Shown in pieces: positions 6,931 through 11,603 of a DNA stretch of 11,603 nt. How positions within the stretch are numbered: the first letter of the stretch is position 1; every line of letters begins with the position of its first letter. The stretch comes from Tannerellaceae bacterium. GTDB lineage: Bacteria > Bacteroidota > Bacteroidia > Bacteroidales > Tannerellaceae. Both the position numbers and the translations under genes were made by a program. The stretch is taken from contig JAISMW010000071.1 of assembly GCA_031276545.1 (NCBI GenBank), positions 1-11,603 of the forward strand, given 5' to 3'. The notes beneath the pieces are model-generated. The model ran no database searches, had not been told where the DNA came from, and saw only the letters and a program-made list of their open reading frames with translations.

Positions 6931-8398
6931 GATAATAGTACACTTCCCGCGAAGGACGGCTTTCGATATGGTAGCGGTTCGAAGCGGATATGCGGAAGGA
7001 TAGCTCCTGTTCCTTTTCCGATTCTACGGCAAGATAAATTTCCGACTCCGGAATGCCGGTGGCCAGTATGTTCTGCGCCAAAGCGGTATTGACCGTATTG
7101 GAGCGCGAATAATAAACCGTATAGCGCAGGGCGCCCGGATCGTCTTCTGTATCGTCCGGCATATTCCACGAGATTTTCAGCCTGTTTCCCTCGCGCCTGA
7201 TGCGCACATCCACCGGGGCTCCGGGTCTCTGTCTGCTCAGCCACGTGAGCGGAGGAAGGAGGGCCGGATATTTGAAATATTTATCTTTCAGCACGGTGTA
7301 TACCCCTTTGGTATTCCGGAACAACTGCATCCCCCGGAAAAACGTGATACCGTCTGCTCCCGACGCCCGGACGTAGTCTATCTGCGAGGTAATATCCCTC
7401 AATGTCCAGTCCGAATCGCCCGGCGCAAGCTTGTACACCCCCAGTCCGAGCACCAGAAAGCGTCCGTTGCGGTTGGCCATCCAGTTGTCCACAAAGGGAT
7501 AGAAGAAACTGTCTCTGTAATACATCATGGGGACAATCATGTCCTGCTTCTTCATCCTCAGCCATTCCTGCGGATCCTGGTATACGTCGAAAGCCGTGAG
7601 GCCGGCGTTGGGCACCTGCATCAGCGGGCTGTATTTTCCCAAGGGGGAGGCGCTCACCTGCACCCAGGGTTTATAGCGCTTCACCCAGTCGTATATCCGT
7701 TCCACCATCCGGTTGATATTGTTTTGCCTCCAGGCTCGCAGGCTGTTCGATTTTCCGTATTTGGCGTATGTTTCTCCGTCGGGGAATCCCTCCGCATTTT
7801 CGGGATAGCGGATATGGTCGAAGTGGATTCCGTCCACATCGTAGTTTCTCAGCAGTTCGCGCACCATGGCGAGGATATAGTCGGAGGTTTCGGGCATACC
7901 GGGATTCAGGTACCATTCGCCGTTGTAAAGTTTGCACAGTTCGGGTTTGCGTGCTACCACCGATTTGCTTCCCTTGCTCTTCACGTCGGCCATGCTTCCT
8001 ATCGGATAGGTGATAAACCAGGCATGACATTCCAGTCCCCGCTTGCGACATTCCTCCAGCGCAAAAGCCAGCGGATCGTAGCCGGGGCTTGCACCGTGAC
8101 GGCCGGCGAAGATCCGGTTCATCGGCTCGATAGCCGAAGGATAGATCACGTCGCCCCTCAGTCGCACCTGGAGGAATACCATGTTGAAGTTGGCATTTCG
8201 CAACATGTCGAGTCTGTCGCATAGTTCTTTCTGCTGGGCTTTGCGCTCCGCCGCGTTTCCGGCCGGTTTGGCCGGCCAGTCCATGCCGTAGATGGTAGAG
8301 AGCCACACGGCGCGTATTTCCCTTTTGGGATACTCTGCGGCGCGTGCCGGTAATGGAAGAAGGGTTAATACAAAGAAGATATAAGACGCAAGCTTCAT
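6911..8398 (-). CDS. secreted GHL10 (DUF187) family glycoside-hydrolase-like protein
   Basis: 495 residues on the reverse strand, from ATG at 8398 to TAG at 6913-6911. The frame extends further upstream, but that part overlaps trxB, and the chosen Met starts a clear signal peptide (MKLASYIFFVLTLLPLPARA, cleavage near 20). Residues 25 to about 370 form a TIM-barrel-like GHL10 domain: EIRAVWLSTIYGMDWP, FLQVRLRGDVIYPS, GLECHAWF and the signature DGIHFDHIRYP (189-199). Further conserved stretches are VSASPLG, QDMIVPMMYYRD and GADGITFF. Residues about 395-495 look like a fibronectin III-like domain. Relatives such as YngK are annotated as family 10-like glycosyl hydrolases. The substrate, possibly a peptidoglycan or other cell-envelope glycan, is not shown here. 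It lies 7 nt after trxB and ends 20 bp inside the convergent transglycosylase gene. Confidence 0.87.
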   Translation of the reverse strand: MKLASYIFFVLTLLPLPARAAEYPKREIRAVWLSTIYGMDWPAKPAGNAAERKAQQKELCDRLDMLRNANFNMVFLQVRLRGDVIYPSAIEPMNRIFAGRHGASPGYDPLAFALEECRKRGLECHAWFITYPIGSMADVKSKGSKSVVARKPELCKLYNGEWYLNPGMPETSDYILAMVRELLRNYDVDGIHFDHIRYPENAEGFPDGETYAKYGKSNSLRAWRQNNINRMVERIYDWVKRYKPWVQVSASPLGKYSPLMQVPNAGLTAFDVYQDPQEWLRMKKQDMIVPMMYYRDSFFYPFVDNWMANRNGRFLVLGLGVYKLAPGDSDWTLRDITSQIDYVRASGADGITFFRGMQLFRNTKGVYTVLKDKYFKYPALLPPLTWLSRQRPGAPVDVRIRREGNRLKISWNMPDDTEDDPGALRYTVYYSRSNTVNTALAQNILATGIPESEIYLAVESEKEQELSFRISASNRYHIESRPSREVYYYLTEYEK

Positions 8399-8405
8399 TC
8401 CCCTG

Positions 8406-9344
8406 TTATTTCGCAAGCAGATAACGGTCGGCCTCAATAGCAGCCATGCACCCCGAAGCAGCAGCCGTAATGGCTTGCCGGTAATGCGGGTCGGCCACGT
8501 CGCCTGCGGCAAACACCCCCGGCCGGCCGGTGCAGGGAGTACCCGGAAGGGTGCGGATGTATCCGGACTTGTCGGTATCAAGCCAGGCTTTAAAGAGGTC
8601 GGAATTGGGCGTATGGCCGATAGCAAGGAAAAAGCCGTCGATGGCAAGCGACAGCGTTTCTTCATCCGGCTCCCCTTTTCTTTTAATCAAGCGGACACCT
8701 TCCACACCGTTTTCGCCGAACAGACCCGCAGTACTGTGTTCAAACAACACCCGGATATTCGGAGTCCCCAGCACCCTTTGCTGCATCACCCGGGAAGCCC
8801 GCAGATAATCTTTGCGTACAATCATGTACACCAGGGAAGCCAGAGACGAGAGGTAAAGCGCCTCTTCACAAGCCGTATCTCCTCCGCCCACCACGGCCAC
8901 CACCTTTTTGCGATAGAAAAAGCCGTCGCACGTAGCGCAGGCCGACACGCCCATACCGGCATATTTCTGTTCGTCGGCAATGCCCAGATACTTGGCCGTA
9001 GCGCCGGTAGCGATGATAAGCGTTTCCGCTTCCACCACCTTTTCCCCGTCGAAAGTGATCCGGTAAGGCGGAGCCGACAGGTCGGCAGCCGTAGCGATAC
9101 CGGCCCGGATATCCGCACCGAAACGCGCAGCCTGTTTCCTTAAATCACCCATCAGAGCGACGCCGGTCGTACCGTCGGGATATCCGGGGAAATTCTCCAC
9201 TTCAGTAGTCGAAGTCAACTGTCCCCCGGGCTGAATACCCTCATAAAGCACAGGGTTCAAATTAGCACGCGAAGCATATATAGCGGCCGTATAGCCTGCC
9301 GGCCCCGAGCCGATAATCAGGCAGCGAATCTTTTCATTTTCCAT
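8406..9344 (-). CDS. trxB: thioredoxin-disulfide reductase (TrxB)
   Basis: 312 residues from ATG 9344. It is a flavoprotein that uses NADPH to reduce oxidised thioredoxin in the cytoplasm. The FAD-binding GSGPAGYTAAIYASRA motif is at the N-terminus, followed by GGQLTSTTEVENFPGYP. The redox-active CATC is at C136/C139 (SACATCDGFFY). The NADPH-binding GGGDTACEEA follows, and near the C-terminus GVFAAGDVAD with the QAITAAASGC segment. All signature motifs are intact and the length is normal. An in-frame ATG at 9362 adds six residues (MDNRLN) and is also possible; 9344 fits the start of close homologues better. A -7 promoter element lies just upstream at 9417-9410. The GHL10 gene follows 7 nt downstream, so the pair is probably one operon. 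Confidence 0.96.
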   Translation of the reverse strand: MENEKIRCLIIGSGPAGYTAAIYASRANLNPVLYEGIQPGGQLTSTTEVENFPGYPDGTTGVALMGDLRKQAARFGADIRAGIATAADLSAPPYRITFDGEKVVEAETLIIATGATAKYLGIADEQKYAGMGVSACATCDGFFYRKKVVAVVGGGDTACEEALYLSSLASLVYMIVRKDYLRASRVMQQRVLGTPNIRVLFEHSTAGLFGENGVEGVRLIKRKGEPDEETLSLAIDGFFLAIGHTPNSDLFKAWLDTDKSGYIRTLPGTPCTGRPGVFAAGDVADPHYRQAITAAASGCMAAIEADRYLLAK

Positions 9345-9409
9345 ATTGAGTCTATTGTCCATTGTAAATACTTAGTTTCGTCAGTTCATCATCACAACTG
9401 CACGGGGGG

Positions 9410-9417
9410 CAAATGTA
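9410..9417 (-). promoter_or_regulatory. Bacteroidetes -7 element for trxB
   Basis: On the reverse strand TACATTTG (9417 to 9410) fits TAnnTTTG. The -33 region lacks a clear TTTG. Transcription would start near 9403, about 40-60 nt before the possible trxB start codons. Confidence 0.5.
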
Positions 9418-9868
9418 CAAAAATCCGCCGCGTTTCCCATCATACGGATACTTCTGCCATGTAGGGCATACCATCAGACATCCCCATTATAAAAATCAAA
9501 AGAATCACAGTTCGGATAGTTTCCCTGCGGGAATATATGTTTATCGCGTATATTTTCGCCGTAAAACGGGCGATATCCATAGGGTTACTTTGGTCTTGTC
9601 GGTGGCTTCCGTGCAACCGACGCTGGCTTTTCATTTTTGCGGAAGACGCTTTCATTCTGTCGGCATAGGCAGCGCGGGGAGCAACTGCTGCGGAGGCGCT
9701 ATGGAGACGGAACCGGCAGGCAAGCCTTTTCTGCAGCCGATGTTCTTGCCCTGATTTGCATTCTGAGGATTTAGCTCTTTTAGGGAGGCGATCTGTCGCC
9801 TTGCATACATTTGTGAAATTCGTTTTACCAATCACTATTAAAAGAGCTTCTTAAGTATGTCTTCTAAG
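9418..9868. other. gene-poor stretch between trxB and the IS remnant
   Basis: About 450 bases with no convincing gene. Long open frames exist on both strands over the same bases (9413-9754 forward, 9835-9440 reverse). Neither shows a recognisable family, a signal peptide or a plausible start context. A perfect 6-bp hairpin AGGCGA-TCTG-TCGCCT sits at 9786-9801 without a T run. An 8-bp inverted pair GCTCTTTT/AAAAGAGC lies at 9774-9781 and 9841-9848. It may be a decayed gene or a dispersed repeat. Confidence 0.5.
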
Positions 9869-10049
9869 AGCCTGTTTAAATTTAGGATAAAATATTGACT
9901 ATCGGTTGTTTATATTGATAATATTTTGCATCTTTGTGATTATCAAGACATAAAGAACGATGATAAATTATCAGACAAACTTAACCGACAGCCAATATGG
10001 TTCAATATTACCAATAATTGGCGACACTCGCAAACGTAAACATGAATTA
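9869..10049 (+). mobile_element. truncated left end of an IS5-family insertion sequence
   Basis: The stretch repeats 10490-10671 with high identity: about 621-622 bp offset and a handful of differences from 9881 on. It carries the left terminal repeat (GAGCCTGTTTAAATTT), the promoter region and the first 30 codons of the transposase. The match stops abruptly after CATGAATTA at 10049, where unrelated sequence begins. The rest of this copy, including its right end, is missing. Confidence 0.85.
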
Positions 10050-10073
10050 TTTGTGGGACACAAACATAAATAA
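9960..10073 (+). pseudogene. 5' fragment of IS5-family transposase gene
   Basis: The ATG at 9960 encodes the same first 30 residues as the copy at 10582 (MINYQTNLTDSQYGSILPII, then GDTRKRKHEL). After the breakpoint it runs into unrelated sequence (FVGHKHK) and stops at 10071-10073. Only the start of the DUF4096-type N-terminal domain is left, so it cannot be an active transposase. Confidence 0.85.
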
Positions 10074-10184
10074 AAATCCTCGTCTTATACTCAGGATGAT
10101 TGACGGGGTGTTGGAAATTAAAGATAGATCCTTGTATGAAAAATTTCTATCAAAAGCAAAATACTCAATTGAATGATAGTTCAA
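10047..10184 (-). pseudogene. reverse-strand ORF remnant ending at the IS breakpoint, unknown
   Basis: Reading leftwards from a TTG at 10184, a 45-codon frame overlaps the end of the small reverse gene and reads LNYHSIEYFAFDRNF, then SYKDLSLISNTPSIILSIRRG, ending VSHK. Its stop TAA (10049-10047) falls exactly at the junction with the truncated IS copy. The composition looks like real protein, and the frame may be a gene cut off by the IS event. No family is recognised, and the start is uncertain. Confidence 0.35.
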
Positions 10185-10349
10185 TTCCCTTTCCGCTACC
10201 TATAATCTCTCTTATTTCCTCCAGCGCAGATTCTTCCTCTTTGTTTTGTGGCGTTCTCAGCCCGGCAGCTAAATACGAATAAATAATGTCCAAATCGAGA
10301 TCCATGGAATTGTAATCATCGTATTTTTTTCTTTATTTTCCTTAGTCAT
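10165..10349 (-). pseudogene. small reverse-strand gene with homopolymer frameshift
   Basis: An ATG at 10349 follows a consensus promoter by about 22 nt of leader and starts MTKENKEKN. In that frame translation soon ends. A run of seven A (reverse strand, 10330-10324) lies at the ninth codon. With one more A the frame becomes MTKENKEKKYDDYNS and then joins MDLDLDIIYSYLAAGLRTPQ and a Glu-rich helix (NKEEESALEEIREIIGSGKG), ending at TGA 10167-10165: 61 residues in all. An internal ATG at 10305 could alone give the last 46 residues. The protein is small, acidic, probably helical and unrecognised. It is either a mutated gene, a phase-variable gene, or a sequence error in the run. Confidence 0.55.
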
Positions 10350-10378
10350 TAGATAACATTTTTTTAAAATCGACGGAA

Positions 10379-10410
10379 CAAAGTTAGTAAAATTTGCAAC
10401 AACCGACAAA
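10379..10410 (-). promoter_or_regulatory. consensus Bacteroidetes promoter for the small reverse gene
   Basis: On the reverse strand TTTG (10410-10407), 20 nt, then TAACTTTG (10386-10379) match TTTG-N19-21-TAnnTTTG exactly. The transcript would start near 10372, some 22 nt before the ATG at 10349. Confidence 0.7.
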
Positions 10411-10527
10411 TTGGTAATACTTCTTTCCGTCGTAACTCTTAAATTCCCATTTTATTATTTGCCCGTCATGCCGATAGCGCAGCTTTTAAGAAACTGCATA
10501 AATTTAGGATAAAAAATTGACTATCGG

Positions 10528-10558
10528 TTGTTTATATTGATAACATTTTGCATCTTTG
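10528..10558 (+). promoter_or_regulatory. probable promoter of the IS transposase gene
   Basis: TTG at 10528-10530, 20 nt, then CATCTTTG at 10551-10558 is a near match to the Bacteroidetes consensus, with C for T at the first position of the -7 box. The ATG of the transposase is 24 nt further on. The same box is present in the truncated copy, and CATCTTTGTG recurs at 11539-11548 before the next gene. Confidence 0.45.
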
Positions 10559-10581
10559 TGATTATCAAGACATCAAGAACG

Positions 10582-11350
10582 ATGATAAATTATCAGACAA
10601 ACTTAACCGACAGCCAATATGGTTCGATATTACCAATAATTGGCGACACTCGCAAACGTAAACATGAATTAAGAGAGATATTCAACGCTCTGTTTTATCT
10701 GTTAAAAACAGGTTGTCAATGGCGGATGTTAGCGCATGATTTCCCTAAATGGCAGTTAGTGTATTACTATTATTCCCGATGGAAAGAAGACGGAACATTG
10801 GAAAAAATCCACGAGGTTTTGCGCAGTATTTATCGTAAAAAGCAAGGTCGGGCGTCTTCCCCAAGTGTAGGGCTGATAGACAGTCAAAGCGTGAAAACCA
10901 CCCGTGTGGGCGGAGAAGGCAGAGGAGTGGATGGAGGGAAAAAGATAAAAGGGCGTAAAACATATTATTACGGATACAAACGGATTGCTTCTTTCGGTTG
11001 CGATTCATGCTGCCAACGAGCATGACAGTAAGGCCGCTTTTCGTGTAATCGAAACATTAAATCACCGTTTTGACAGGATGAAAAAGATTTATGCCGATGG
11101 CGGTTATCGCGGTGAACTTGTTGAAAATATTAAGAATAAATTCGGATGGGATATGGAAATCACCTTGCGCTCGGATAAGGCAACCCATTTCACTCCCCTG
11201 CCCAAGCGTTGGGTAGGGGAGTGAACTTTCTCGTGGTTCGAAAATTTCAGACGCTTAGCCAAAGATTATGAATATAGGATAACCGCAAGTACCGCTATGA
11301 TACATCTAACTTTTATCGTACTGATGCTCAATAAAATTTATCCGAAATAA
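10582..11350 (+). pseudogene. IS5-family transposase, disrupted by frameshift and nonsense codon
   Basis: The ATG 10582 opens MINYQTNLTDSQYG with a DUF4096-type N-terminal domain (GCQWRMLAHDFPKWQLVYYY). The DDE domain follows, with the first Asp in GLIDSQSVKTTRVGG. After GGKKIKGRK (about 10957-10961) the frame is lost and would stop at 11023-11025. The continuing frame reads HIITDTNGLLLSVAIHAANE, then YADGGYRGE with the second Asp and PKRWVGE with the catalytic Glu. It meets an in-frame TGA at 11222-11224 where relatives have Arg, then continues TFSWFENFRRLAKDYEY to TAA 11348-11350. Two base losses near 10959 would account for the shift. All three DDE residues are still encoded. The element is presumably immobile unless helped by another copy. 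Confidence 0.9.
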
Positions 11351-11365
11351 AATTTAAATAGTTTC

Positions 11366-11561
11366 TTAATTTCGAACGGGCTCTGGACAGCCCCCCTTTA
11401 GTCACTGCACGGATATTGAAATCCGACTGCCGGACGGATTTAAAGAACCTGTCCAAACCCACTGCAAGGATGTTTTTAATGACATGATTATACTTAGCGC
11501 GGGGTAAAAATGTGAGATGAAGATAGAAAAAAAGTAAGCATCTTTGTGGTGTCAAACCCAT
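11366..11561 (-). pseudogene. reverse-strand remnant of another transposase, interrupted by the IS
   Basis: Reading leftwards, the frame from ATG 11561 gives PRAKYNHVIKNILAVGLDRF, then FKSVRQSDFNIRAVTKGG and LSRARSKL, and then enters the right end of the IS at 11365. The pattern RFFKSVRxSDFxIRAxTKGGLSRARxKL resembles the N-terminal part of IS4-type transposases as I recall them. The rest of that protein would lie beyond the insertion point but is not found left of the IS. The true start is unclear because the first 20 or so residues overlap the leader of the forward gene at 11568. Confidence 0.5.
11539..11546 (+). promoter_or_regulatory. -7-like element before the gene at the right edge
   Basis: CATCTTTG at 11539-11546 differs from TAnnTTTG by one base and lies 21 nt before the ATG at 11568. 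No -33 TTTG is seen at the usual spacing. The identical box occurs before the IS5-type transposase. Confidence 0.35.
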
Positions 11562-11567
11562 AAAAAG

Positions 11568-11603
11568 ATGCTTGCAAAATTGAATCTCTTCGAAGAAGAA
11601 ATC
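11568..11603 (+). CDS. start of a gene cut by the window edge, possibly a transposase
   Basis: The ATG 11568, preceded by an AT-rich TAAAAAG, opens a frame of 12 codons (MLAKLNLFEEEI) that runs off the window. The position beside transposase debris and the promoter box shared with the neighbouring IS suggest another insertion-sequence gene. Twelve residues are too few to assign a family. Confidence 0.4.
   Translation, partial: MLAKLNLFEEEI

Larger units (their letters stand above)
10490..11365 (+). mobile_element. IS5-family insertion sequence, 876 bp, inactivated
   Basis: The left end GAAACTGCATAAATTT (from 10490) matches the reverse complement of the right end GAAACTATTTAAATTT (to 11365). 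GGATAAA follows a few bases inside each end. TTAA flanks both sides (10486-10489 and 11366-11369), consistent with a 4-bp target duplication or a palindromic target. One transposase gene fills the interior and is broken by a frameshift and a stop. The right flank continues as a reverse-strand transposase remnant, so this copy seems to have landed in an older element. Confidence 0.8.

Noticed and set aside
8399..8665. N-terminal extension of the GHL10 frame into trxB
   Set aside because: It overlaps trxB in another frame, and the internal Met at 8398 starts an ordinary signal peptide.
9786..9801. Hairpin AGGCGA-TCTG-TCGCCT as a terminator
   Set aside because: No T run follows on either strand and no gene end is nearby.
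9806..9813. TACATTTG as a forward promoter
   Set aside because: It fits the -7 consensus, but there is no -33 TTTG at the right distance and no gene downstream before the IS remnant.
10528..10581. Transposase start at ATG 10528, 18 residues earlier
   Set aside because: The extension overlaps the promoter box at 10551-10558, and the truncated copy shares the ATG corresponding to 10582.

Overview
The window looks like a chromosomal segment from the order Bacteroidales (Bacteroidetes). Coding DNA has moderate to high GC, and promoters have the Bacteroidetes form (TTTG, about 20 nt, then TAnnTTTG). Ribosome-binding sites are not evident. The gene families fit: a Bacteroides-like RlmD, an MltF-like lytic transglycosylase, a GHL10 family protein, TrxB, Ig-like surface proteins and IS5-type insertion sequences. 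A place near Tannerellaceae/Parabacteroides is only a guess from general feel.

Layout. 1-180 is the 3' end of an alpha/beta hydrolase gene. 214-614 is a 401-bp near-palindrome with an internal tandem repeat, probably a MITE-like dispersed element. 615-952 holds a strong Bacteroidetes promoter and a leader of about 215 nt with a 31-codon ORF. 953-3250 encodes a large secreted protein built of beta-sandwich (Ig/Calx-beta-like) modules. 3313-4017 encodes a small protein of a family I associate with Bacteroidales; its conserved C-terminus lies in another frame, so it is frameshifted. A rho-independent terminator follows at 4040-4083.

4297-6930 is a housekeeping pair, rlmD followed by an 11-bp-overlapping lipoprotein-like murein transglycosylase whose N-terminal solute-binding domain lacks much of its second lobe. 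On the opposite strand, trxB (8406-9344) and a secreted GHL10 glycoside-hydrolase-like protein (6911-8398) form a likely operon, 7 nt apart. Its last gene overlaps the transglycosylase gene tail to tail by 20 bp.

9363-11603 is an accessory, decaying region. It holds a gene-poor stretch, a truncated left end of an IS5-family element (9869-10049), and a small reverse-strand gene with an excellent promoter but a homopolymer frameshift. Next comes a second IS5-family copy (10490-11365) with terminal inverted repeats and flanking TTAA, inactivated by a frameshift and a nonsense codon. This copy appears inserted into an older reverse-strand transposase remnant. The window ends at the first 12 codons of another forward gene (11568 on).

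I see no CRISPR array, tRNA, rRNA or clear defence or biosynthetic system. The most interesting items are the long palindrome with IS-like ends, the leader ORF before the adhesin-like gene, the frameshifted partner gene, the shortened MltF-like protein, and the layered IS and small-gene remnants at the right end.
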